Origin: Echinococcus granulosus
Taxonomy: Eukaryota; Platyhelminthes; Cestoda; Cyclophyllidea; Taeniidae
Assembly (NCBI RefSeq): GCF_000524195.1
Contig: NW_020170388.1
Span: forward strand, 1,097,571 to 1,161,570
Reading direction: 5' to 3'
Length of the DNA stretch: 64,000 bases
Position 1 is the first letter of the stretch; each line of letters starts with the position of its first letter. The notes under the pieces were generated by a model that saw nothing but the letters and a program-made list of their open reading frames with translations, made no database searches and was not told where the DNA came from. Positions 36,584 to 47,500 of this stretch are shown in pieces. The position numbers and the translations under genes were made by a program.

Positions 36584-39500
36584 GCAAGTCATCTGATTTT
36601 CTAGTATTTTTCTAAGGACTAAACTTTTGCTGTATAAGTTGTAAATTATTTTTGAATCCACGCTGTTGCTTTTGGAATGCTACTATGCTATACCTCGTGT
36701 GATGTTTATGATAAAATTGAAGTTGATACTCCTAATTTTTTCTAAAAATTGCCAGTTCTTAACCGTGTAAAACTTATAAAGTATTTAAAAATGGGCTTGT
36801 ATTAGATAGCCTCTTAGTTTATTCATATAATTTGATAATACTTATCACTAATACTCTCATATTGTCATCACATTTGACAACGAAGAAATTATAGATCTAA
36901 TCATTTATATTCTATGTTTTGACCCTACATCAGATTTCGGTCTACTACTATCAAAAAAATTTGCCTCTTGCCACTGTAAAATGTGTCGTATCCAACCATG
37001 GTTCAATTTAATGTTTACCATTTTTCCTTGGTGCGTTTAATACCTTTAAATGAAAACCCCTTTTCGAAATTGGATTGATAAATGCCATTCGTGTAACGAA
37101 TCAAACATTTGTTCATAGTCCGTAGCTTCTGAAAGTCAGAAGTTCTTTTACTCATGGTTGCATAAATTTTATTCTTTTAAGACACTAAAATATAAATAAC
37201 TTTAGCGCCTTCCATTGCACACACATAATTTGGGATGGATGGGTAAATTTAGTAGGACTCCAAATGCAAACTAACTTTGCCTTGTCATGTAGATTTGGAA
37301 TGCTTTCAGTTTGCGATTTAATTACGTGCTAGTGTTAGGTTTCACCAATCAAGGTTTTAACAATGAAACGAAAATAGCTAATTCTTGCTTGTACTTTCCG
37401 AGTTTACACATGTAATGTTGATGCAACTTTCTCAAGGGAATGTTCTTATCGCTGAAAGAGGCGCCCACATGGGCACAAAACCCCACCTGTTCCGAAATAA
37501 AAGTGGCAAGAATTATCATACCTATGATCCGTTATAAATCGTTACGTACATTCACAAGGCCTGCTTAGGATGCATATCCTGCAAGTAGTCATATTTCGTC
37601 GATTAACGCCCCATGAAACAGATAAAGCAAACACCTTTCCTGTGATAATATGCTGTTAGACATTTTTGCGGTTGCGATTGGCTGCGGCATATTCATCTTA
37701 CGGTCTTAACAACGTAGGGAGCTAGTCAACCTTTAAGAGTGTTAAAGTATCTTTTAAATTTTATTAATTAATAAATGGGCGACTCTTTAAGTTAAATGCT
37801 AGAGAGTATTTTTGAAATTTTACCCAGACCCCATATGTGTGACCATCGAGACACGGGCTTATTAAATGTGTTTCAAATATGTTAACGTGGCCACTTTCGT
37901 GTAGCAAAATTCTCTTGATAGTAAAACCGACCAACATCTAGTCTGCATGCGAGAGTTATCAAAATTGCAGGTTTATTTAAACTGCAAAAGCCTTCAACAA
38001 CAAATTTTAAGGCGTTTTGGAATGGCAAGATTGTTGCATAATCAGCTTAATTATCTTAAGCAGTGGGTAGAATATTCACTCAGTATAAGACATGCATCTT
38101 TTACTCACAGTATTGAGCATTAAAATCAGGACCGAAAAAAGATTTCTCTATCTGGATTTAATTCAACCAAGACAAGTAAACAATTGTAAATTTATTTCTC
38201 TGTGTATCACGCGACAGATTGGATGCGAAAACGGGCATTCCAACTTGGTTGTAGGCTCAGTCCGGGGCAAAATCCGAAAAAAATATTTTAAAATCATTCG
38301 CTGTCGTGTGATTTTCTATTTAGAAGGCAGTAGAAGTCCAAGACGAAGAGAGCACTGGTTTGATTGAGAAGGTTTTTGTCCTGGAACGCAGAATGCTTTG
38401 ATCACTTAATAGAAGTGAACAAAAACCGACTCGACTTTTGGCTTCAAAGTCATTTTCAGTTATTGAAAATTAAGCTGTCCGCAATATTTTGAAGGCTCAT
38501 TCTTTTCTTAATTTTTTAACAAATTTTTGTATATTTGTTCAAATTCAATAAACCTATTGCACAATCATCTTTTTTCTACCAGGAATTAGATTTCAAAATG
38601 GCTGGTCGAATTTTATGCCACTAAAAAGCAAAGATAATCCGTAATGTGAGGGAAAGCAGTAGGTACATGAATATCTGGCCCAAATTGCTATTAAATTGGA
38701 TGACCTTTGATGAATGCAAACCGCTAATTATTGGCACTTTGGATTATAACTGCTACCTTCTCTTAACGACCAACCGTTAATTACTTAAAAGGGTGAAATG
38801 GTGAATGTCTGAGGGTCCTTTTTTAAAAATTGTATCTCATGGACCTGTTGACTCCGTGCACTTGTCAAGAACGTCAAGATAAATCTTTTTGTTGAGTGAA
38901 TTCAATTAGGTTTTTTCCAAATGATCGACTTCAGGGCAGTAAGGAATGATTAATTGCCCCAAATTCTGGGCTCTAAAGGAGGAGATTAAAGTGTCGCATT
39001 TCGCTGTTTCCATCCTGACTTAAATGTTATTTACCTTCATCAGTTGGTCTAAATTTATCCTTGTGGTGCTAAATGACCGGTTGCTTATGCAAGTGTATCC
39101 AAAATCCATCATAGTCTTTTCGTCTGTTTTAAGTTCTGCAAAGATATTTCGGTAGAAATTATCCCCACATAAGGACAACTATATAACTTATGTAGTTGGT
39201 TAGATTGGTAGCTGATTTTCCATTATAGGGTCAGACATTCACCTTAAGTAAAAGTCGGTTAAACGGGATGCATTAGTTTATGTCTCAAGGTAGCTTTTTT
39301 ACCGTTGGTTAGTCATGCGCCTTCAGGCTTAACGCGGTTTTTTAGATCATGCGACAGTAATGACAAGAGTGCTTCCCTTAAAAAATTAGGCAGGTGAACA
39401 CTTCGAGAAAGGTTTAGTTTATTCACTTGCCTGATCTAATTTGATATGAAAGTGGCAGATTTTAACTTTACCATTGAAAGGGTTTGCTTTACTTAGGATT

Positions 39501-40171
39501 GTAAGAAACAAGTTGGTAATTTCACGCGATCGGCTACTGGATTACCTGCCTTTTCTTATATATTTTACCGAATGAGAACCTTGACAATCGCCTATTAGAG
39601 GGAAGGCGCTATGCACCTGAATGGTTATTAACCAGTAAATATTCGTTTGCTCTGAAAATTAGGCCAGAAGCAGAAGTTTTTCATTTATCATTTGTAAAAA
39701 TTTCGTAATTTTAGCTTGTTTAATAAAGGTGCTTGTTGGGTGTGAAGTTCTGACGAATCCAAAGGCTGCAAGTAGAGAATTTTAAAAGATGTTGATGTAA
39801 ACAATAACAATCTGAAAGCTTCTTTCTTTTAATTTGTTGCTTCTAGTGTCAAACAGACGAAATAAGCAGTACTTGACTTGATAGTTATTAAGGAATACTC
39901 TTAAAAGGCTGGATTGTTTCCCTGTGGATTAAACGACTTCTCAGAATCAAACCATCAAGACTTCTGCCTTTACAACTAAGGTGTAAATCGCAAAAGCACT
40001 AGTCGGTAAGATAAAAGAGCTGATTTTGCTGGGTAAGGAAAGATTATTCCTGACTTCGATATCTTCAAGACTTTTCAGTTATTTTTGTGCAGATGAGTGC
40101 CCTAACAGACCAAGCTAGTTTAGAACAACACCGACCTCAGCACAACAGCCCGTTTGTGGTTTGAATTTTAG
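36584..40171 (+). other. GC-AG intron in PDE4
   Basis: The intron begins GCAAGT and ends TTTTAG. GC-AG introns are a known minor class spliced by the U2 machinery, and the remaining donor bases here match the consensus. The reading frame on both sides supports this boundary. No coding segment is seen inside; the 91-codon ORF at 38092-38367 has no recognisable similarity. Confidence 0.85.
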
Positions 40172-40354
40172 GTTCTACAATGCATGCTGCACTGTGCTGA
40201 TCTAAGCAGTCCAACAAAGCCCTTTGCCATCTACAAGCAGTGGACTTTCGGTGTTATGGAGGAGTTTTTTAAACAAGGTGACAAAGAGAAGGAACTTGGA
40301 ATCGAGGTCAGCGCCATGTGTGATCGTGATTCCGTTGTGGTGGACAAGGCTCAA
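40172..40354 (+). CDS. PDE4: PDE4 exon with HCAD metal ligand and nucleotide-pocket residues
   Basis: 61 codons, phase 0 on both sides. It includes [40 protein letters not shown] and [15 protein letters not shown]. The Asp of HCAD is the metal ligand Asp318 (PDE4D2 numbering). Tyr329, Trp332, Thr333 and Met337 are kept; Ile336 is Val. Asn321, which contacts the adenine in PDE4, is Ser here (AGT). The invariant Gln that clamps the purine (Gln369) is the last codon of this exon. [10 protein letters not shown] and MCDR are family hallmarks. Confidence 0.97.
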
Positions 40355-43300
40355 GTAAGTAGCATAAAAAATTCGCTGAAATTATTTTCCTTTTCATCAT
40401 TATGATTATGCGCCCTCTGCAAAACCCGTCGAAATCGCTTTGCACCTTGTCAAACCTAGTCTTTAAGTCATCTTTTACTTTTGACAGCAGTATTAGTGTG
40501 AAATTTTATTTAAAAGAGGAAAATTCGAGAATTTTGGTGATCGAATGTCCCATCCTGAGAAAAGACCTATTTGATGTTCTTATTAATAACTTGTAAAATT
40601 GCTTCGAGCATCTTCAAGCCTCGATTGTTTGAATAAATTAAAGCTTTTTAAGTACTTCAACAAGGCAAACAAATGACAATTTCTGGTACTAGTGTAATAT
40701 GCTGCTTAAAAGCCTTTAAGTAAAGCCAAAACAAATAATTTATTTAAAGGAAAAATTTGTCTGGATCAAACCTGTACTCCTTTTTACCACTGTAAAGATT
40801 TGGTCGAGATGTTGTTGACAATGGTTACCCACGCTGACAGGATATGACGACGCTCACTAGCATGGGTGTCATTTAGAGAACTTCCGTTGTTTAGTTCATC
40901 TAATTTATAGATCGAGCCTCATAGAACTTTCATCAAAATGTGCTCTGAATGTTACGCAGTCATTACAAATATGGCTTATAGTGAGTGATTTGCTTTCTTA
41001 GCATGCACTGTTTGTTCTTCTGTTAATCGTTTGAGGAGAATTATCACCATTTTTAAATCATGTAAATGCTGACTTCCGGTAGTTTTAATGTCAGTAATTT
41101 TCGAAACAGCCCCTCGCAATGTGAGTATAGGCGTTTAAAAATTTGTAAAACTCACGGGCACGAAGTGGGCCATAAAAGTAGAAAATTTTGAAGGTTACTT
41201 GTGCATGTTATGTGCGGGTTCATGACTGTTAGCCCTTTTAGAGTGACCAAATGATTTGTGCGCCTATCTGTATTCTCAGCTGTGATGACTTACTTACTCT
41301 AACGTGCAGGAACTTGGAAAATGCACGTGACTGTGCACATCTATGAGTCACAAAGGTAAGGCGGGTGTCAGTGTGTCAGTCCCCCTACGGTGCCCTACAT
41401 TCCCGTTAATTTGAATCTTCATAAAGTGTTAGCTAAATCCGATGTGAACCAGGTTTGTCTGCTTTACAAACCGAGTTAGTGTCATGTTTAATATAAGTGA
41501 TGGAGCGATTCGCCCACACCTGCTTCAACTGAGAAAGTGGGTTAAATTCGCTTGAATTAACAGATGACAATAAGTTTAAAAGACCATCAATTTGTTCTAC
41601 TTTTTTCCCTACGCAAAGCCCACCGTTTTAAGTTGCTAGCTCTAAATGTTTGATTGCAAATGTGTTCGTATTCAAACGTCACTCTAATGGGCACATCATC
41701 GGTACCTCAAAAATTTCCACCCACTACACAACGGGCAGGTATATAGCGTCTTCCTCTTTGCATATGGTACAATACGGTTCATCGAATCGTTAACCATATT
41801 CTTCTTACTGGAGGTCAGATAGTTGTGACTAAGACCTACCTATATCATGCAACAAAACTTAGGCATGTGATGGGAAAACTCCTGTAGAAATATCTAGGAC
41901 TAATGGATTAGGCAGTAAAAAGTCCCGCTCTTGTGAGACAGTGCAAGACCTCACCTCGTATTCCTCAACACTGGCCCTTGAAAAGATTTGCACTTAAGGC
42001 TAAGGAGAAAGAGCTTCTACTTTTTAATTGAAAACAACTATCTTTTCCCGGGATCAGTACTGAAGAGTCAAAAATGTAGAACAGACAATCAGGAGACAAG
42101 AGTGGGTGGGGTCGGATTACCTTAGTCTAGAGACAAAAACATTACAGTGACGATGAGATTTGTGAAAAGGATGTGAGAAAGGATTATAGACTGCAATCTT
42201 GCTTCCTCTAACCGCTAAAGTACTTGAAGAAACTTTGTTGAGATATTTGTGTTTTTTATATGGAAATGGCGTAAATTTATCCTATCATCCCACATTATGG
42301 ATTGCTTATTTAAACATTCTCAAAGTGGAGAGGCCTGACGCGTCCTCAGTTAATGTGTATAGCAAGCTCGTATTAAGACAATCTGGAGAGTACAGTCAGA
42401 TTTCTTACATTCATAGTTTTACAAGGAAAGAACCCAAGTTGTAAACACATAGCAATTTGGTTTAGTAACTAAAGTCAAGGAAAATTGGGACCTGTGGAAT
42501 AAGTCAGTCAAAACAGATGGCAATATTTTTCCGCAAACCATTCTCTAAATGCTAAATACTTTATAAATTTTACAGAGCTGAACTTTTAATGTAGTAATTG
42601 GTGAAAAATTGCTGCAGGTAAATCATTGGAAACCAGTTTTCTTTTTGTTGTAAATTTTTACACCCACATGACGCTTTAAAATTATGACGAAATTGTAAAA
42701 CGGCCTCTTCTCCTACCAAATTGCTCACAGCAATGAGGAAGTCCATTAATAAATCCAAATTTTTAATGTATCATGTCTTTTGTGTTAATAGAATTTTAAT
42801 TTTAAACCGACCAAAAGGGAGAATTTCTAAATGATTTGTCGCCTGTCACTACCTTTAGTAAATGGTAATAGTTAAACAGCTAATTCACTTAAAGGCAAAG
42901 GAATTTTGAACTACTAAACGTAATCTGGTTCCAAAGATGCCGAAAAATCGTTTTAATAAACTATTTTTAAAATGGGTAGGTATGTTACTGTTTAGGTTAT
43001 TGCTTTTAAACCCAAGTGACCCCTATTTCAAATTCGCAAGTAAAAGTGTCAATACTACTATCTAGTACGTGTGGTACGCATCATGTCAAGAATGTTTTGT
43101 CAAATAAGGCGAGCTCTTTGCAACACCCATGTTCAAGAACCACCAACTTCCATTCAAAGGTCATTGACAAGTGGAAATAATAAATTATTTTAAGTCTAAA
43201 TATTTAGCCTCACGCCATCACAGATGATGCTACAATATTTAATTTGATGTATAGCTTTAACATAATTATGGCATCCAATTCCATGCTAGGTCAATTCTAA

Positions 43301-43892
43301 CCTAAATTTATAGCACAACTATCATCCAACATATTCAGTTCATATTGTTTTAGCGAAACTCAGTCCCTTCTAGTCGAATCTGGCAACAAATGGCAGAATT
43401 GTTAAGGCATGATAAATTACGGCTCAATAAATCAAACGCCAAATTATTGAAAATTTGAGCCTTCTACATTAAGAAAAGAAAATAACTATTAATGGTGGCA
43501 TAATTTGCCAGAAATAGGATTGTTTGTCTTTTAAAGACCTCTTAATTCTGACAGACTTACCCATGGATTACCAGTCCTGTCCGTTTTTATCCCGCATAGC
43601 CCCTATATCATTTATTAGCTAAAGTTTAGAGATTTTTGTTTTAGATTTCCTGTTAGTTTGGAAGCCTTTAGGCCTGTATTAACTTATTCATTAGTAGTAA
43701 CGTTACTTTTAGGCATCATTGTTTAAATCCTCACCTTTGGAACACACATTCCTTGGGTCATTCAATTTTCATTCGTAAACTTAATATAATTGCTGAGTGG
43801 TTATAATATTTTTTTAGTTATTAAATGTGAATTGCATCATAGTATGAGGGACCTCAATCAAGACGACACTTCCAATCACCTATTTGTTGTAG
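40355..43892 (+). other. PDE4 intron
   Basis: GT-AG intron of 3.5 kb. The 81-codon ORF at 42199-42444 has no recognisable similarity and no convincing splice sites. I see nothing else in it. Confidence 0.65.
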
Positions 43893-44069
43893 ATCGGTTT
43901 CATCGACTTTGTAATTCATCCGTTGTGGGATACATGGTGTGATCTAATTCATCCAGCCGGTGAACACATCCTGGAGGCTTTGGATGCAAATCGCGATATA
44001 ATCCTCAATCAATCACCATTCAAAGAATTTGAGGTGCAAGCAAAGAGGCAAGCAGAGCAAGCAAAATAA
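43893..44069 (+). CDS. PDE4: PDE4 last coding exon with short C-terminus
   Basis: It begins IGFIDFVIHPLWDTWCDLIH, against [20 protein letters not shown] of PDE4D, and carries the Phe of IGF that stacks on the purine (Phe372). After ILNQSP it diverges and stops at TAA after a Glu/Gln/Ala/Lys-rich tail of about 15 residues. Mammalian PDE4 continues for many residues, including an FQF ERK-docking motif that is absent here. A possible donor (GAG|GTGCAA at about 44032) could instead join to further exons. The sequence is lost in the gap 23 bases after the stop. Confidence 0.9.
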   Translation: MGFIDFVIHPLWDTWCDLIHPAGEHILEALDANRDIILNQSPFKEFEVQAKRQAEQAK

Positions 44070-44092
44070 TCCCAAAATCTATGGGTGCCTAG

Positions 44093-44192
44093 NNNNNNNN
44101 NNNNNNNNNNNNNNNNNNNNNNNNNNNNNNNNNNNNNNNNNNNNNNNNNNNNNNNNNNNNNNNNNNNNNNNNNNNNNNNNNNNNNNNNNNNN
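44093..44192. other. Assembly gap (100 N)
   Basis: Exactly 100 N, a conventional scaffold spacer, so the true distance is unknown. It lies in the presumed PDE4 3' untranslated region. Confidence 0.98.
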
Positions 44193-44569
44193 CCAATACC
44201 GAGAAAAAAGTCAAATGAGGGCGCCTAATCATTGTAGCGCAACCCACTTACTGATTATCTCATGCATAGCAGGGAATGCAACAACGAAACGCGCCTCTCC
44301 CTCTCCCTCCCATGTGACCTATTCTGTCCATTTGATCTCATACTCGACCCTTTTCCTCCTCCCTTTAGCTCCACTCAAGATACAAACCAACTCACCTACA
44401 AGCAGATGTACACATTATAAGACGGTGAATTCACGACTACAGATGAATTATTAACAAGGCCTTAATTATTTCCTCTCATCTTCTCACTCTTATTTGGGAT
44501 CTGAAGTGGGCTTATAGACGAAAGAAAGGATTAATTTGTGATTAAGCACATCCAAAACTGAGTTGTTCG
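44193..44569 (+). other. Presumed PDE4 3' untranslated region
   Basis: The sequence after the gap is non-coding in the PDE4 frame and contains a pyrimidine-rich tract (about 44290-44365) with several CTCCCTC-like repeats. Assignment to the PDE4 transcript rests on position only. Confidence 0.4.
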
Positions 44570-44575
44570 AATAAA
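44570..44575 (+). terminator. AATAAA, candidate PDE4 polyadenylation signal
   Basis: First canonical AATAAA on the + strand after the stop that lies beyond the gap, about 500 bases (plus unknown gap length) from the TAA. The hexamer is common in AT-rich DNA. Confidence 0.35.
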
Positions 44576-47500
44576 ATCTGCAAGTTAACATTATTTAAAC
44601 AAGTAAGTTTATACCCTCCTCAACTTTATTTCGGATTTGGTGTCAAAATAAACAACGAATTTTACCGCATCTTAAAATGTTAGTGGCGTATTAACATTTT
44701 TAATGGATATTTGGTAGTGTTAACCTCGTCTCGGACCTTTAGAATATAGAATATTTTTAAGTAAATTTTGAGAAATCGCGGCTGGATTAACTTTGCTTTG
44801 CTTAACCTTATTTCCGTACCTACTCTAGTGTGTTCCCAGTATCTGGGAACTGGGTTGAACGCAGAAAGACTTGTTGGTTCTGCTAAACTGCTTTGGATCA
44901 AATCGCTTTACATCATCGCAGATGGGAAATCCGCCTACCACACAACTGCTATTAGGTCTGTTTTGGTTTCGTAAAGATATAATATGTATCTGGTTCCTCG
45001 ATAAAGTGGGTGATGCTGCCCTCTATGTCGAAAATCCTTCTTTAACTTCGCAATGGTCAAGGGCGGAGAGGTGTGGCTAAGCACTTTAAGAAAACAAAAG
45101 GTCGCAAAAGATCCTATTTACCTTCTGAGTAAAAAGTTTTTCTCCTTTACAATATTTCTAGCTATAAACTACTGTTGCCGGGATCTTCACCTTCACACAT
45201 GCGATTGCCTTTGACAAATTTAAATATTTTAACTTTCCCACCGATTTTTAACATCTGACCATTTTACCTTTTGACCTTACTCGGCTTGAAGTCTACTGTA
45301 TATACTTGTAGATATCTGTGCATTCAGATTTTATGACTTCGTCCAGAAGAAATCACACATTACTTTACCCATGCAAACACTCCTAAGATTTCCTGTCGCC
45401 TTGGTTAACGGTGTCTGAAATCGGCTATATATGTGCTAACTGCCAGTAATAGAACTGAGATATCGCTTACTGTTGCCTACAGTGCGGCCGTAGTAGCAAC
45501 TAAAGAAAGACGCAGAAGACCCGATTTGCCAAAAGGCCTTTATGATAATGTTAAAGTAACGATGTAAAATTTTGTGATTTTTGGAACAAAAACCCAAAGA
45601 AAAAAAGACTGATTCAATTAAATCTCACCCCTTGGTTGGTACTCAGGATGGCAGAGGGTTCCATCCATCTAAGGTGGTCCTATCGTAATGGCCGATGGAT
45701 ACACATTCGTTGAAAAGAACCCTTTTGAGATGAAAATCATTTTACTTTGTGAGCTTTTGAAAAATAATCAACTTTTGCTAAGTTTGACCATTTTAGTGAT
45801 ATAGGTGCTTATGTAATACCTAGAAAATAATTACTGCATCCCTCTCCTCTATTCTTCCTGAAAATTTCGTGTTGATTCGTTAACCGCTTTCCCAGAAGAG
45901 ATCTGTGAATGTTTAGTTAGTTCTCACCGAAAAGGCTATAAAGAATACGTTTAAGTCATATATGATTTTTCGATCCTCTCATTTGCTTTAGAGAGGAATT
46001 AGGCTGTTCAAATTATCTAAAAAAGGTGGTAAGCCTTTTCAAAGATAAAATGAATAAACCGGTTTCTTTCTGGATGGCTATTTAACCAAATGTAATAAAG
46101 TCAGTAATTTTGTTTTGGAGCTCAGTATTATAATGTTGTAGAAAGTAAAATGTGTTAATTTGCTCAGGAGTAAGGCAAAAATTTGTTAGCGTGAATTTAT
46201 TCCCGTCTCTGTCCCAAATCGTTTTAATACGGTAGTAATTTTATCATCAGTTGTTTTCCTTCTTATGGGAAATATTTGGTTGTAGGTACTCATTTCTTAA
46301 TAATTTGGCGCTTATTCAGCCGCAGCTTAAACAGTCAATTGCATTTCCGCACTTCTGTGCCAAATTTTGTTGACACTATAGAACATTCCATCAGTTTTTA
46401 TTTATAAAATATGCGACAAAGTAAAAGAAGTAGAATAAGGTTTTGGGCAGTTATATTACAACATCGAGGAAATCATCTTTTTAATAATATTTAGTGAAGA
46501 GTAGAAAAGGCTAAAGGCGTAAATGATTAATAGCAGGAACAGACTAAATATAGCATGATGATTGACTCACGGAGGATGAAACAAAGATAAAAATCTTCGG
46601 GTTTTATGCCAAGCATAAGATGTATCGTGATAACATCTAGTGAAGAAGTAAGTGCTTACTTGTTGCACAAACAAGAAATGGTATTTTAGTTGGTAAAGGG
46701 TTTCTCAAAATGGCTTTATAAACTCTCCGAACAGCATTTAAAGAAACCCATAAGTGTTAACAACCAGGCATAATAATTTTGAGCCTCTTTTTCTGCTCAC
46801 TTTTGAAAAAAATGTTGCTAAGGCAACCAAACCATAAATATTTGGAGTGGAAACGGAGGCACATAAGTAAATACGAAAAGCCTAAAGTAATTTTAATGTT
46901 TAGTCTTCATTCACTTCCTCAGACACTTTGTTTTTTATTAAAGTTAGTTAATAAGTATGCTTTGGAGAAATAAACCTTCTCAGTCATCACAAACAATCAC
47001 AAATTCAACTTTATTAAGTTTTATTGAACGACTAAAATGCTGCCTAACAAATTTAATGACCCAGCATCGCAATTTTGAACTTAAAATGTGTTTCAAACTT
47101 TACTAAAAGAAATGAGTCAACTACTAGACAGTCTTATTCAGGAGGAGTTAGTTTTGTATTGCTAGGACCAGTTCATTATGCAATACCGTCAAAGATTTAT
47201 GCATCTCTTAACACAACAAAAGATGGCTGAATTAGCTACGATGGATTTGTAATACGTCGCTGAGTTGGGATATTTTCCAATTTTTTTCTTGAATTCAGCA
47301 TTTCAGAAAGAGTGGAATGCTTTTGATGATATTTTAGAAGTACCGACAATTTTGTGCACAACGACTATCGGCCACCAAATTTCAGTGAGAATTTCTTTTA
47401 CTAACAGCGATATCTTTTAGAGTGCATTAATGACATTAGCTATCCAATTTCTATTATGTCATTACTTTACTTACTTTACTTAACATGTATTTATCAAAGA

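Larger units (their letters stand above)
17075..44069 (+). other. PDE4: PDE4-type cAMP phosphodiesterase gene (whole span)
   Basis: PDE4 enzymes hydrolyse cAMP to 5'-AMP. Long forms carry UCR1 and UCR2 upstream of the catalytic domain; PKA phosphorylation of UCR1 releases autoinhibition. All these modules are present in order: UCR1 (17075-17808), UCR2 (22991-24771), acidic LR2 (26916-27277) and the catalytic domain (29585-44069). Exons from UCR2 to the stop total 1574 nt (about 523 residues) and every one of their junctions keeps phase. With UCR1 the product is about 767 residues plus LR1. Introns range from 0.33 to 4.7 kb. The UCR1-to-UCR2 junction does not keep phase, so one short exon is probably missing. 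The family assignment is firm; the symbol denotes the family, not a particular mammalian paralogue. Confidence 0.95.

Noticed and set aside
36584..36592. GT donor four bases after the GC donor of the PDE4 exon
   Set aside because: Its use would shift the frame at the next exon, whose phase 0 start is fixed by the alignment.
42199..42444. 81-codon ORF in the last PDE4 intron
   Set aside because: No similarity to PDE4, and no acceptor or donor that would include it in frame.
44680..45080. GC-richer block with ORFs on both strands, suspected retroelement
   Set aside because: No reverse transcriptase, integrase or other motif could be identified.
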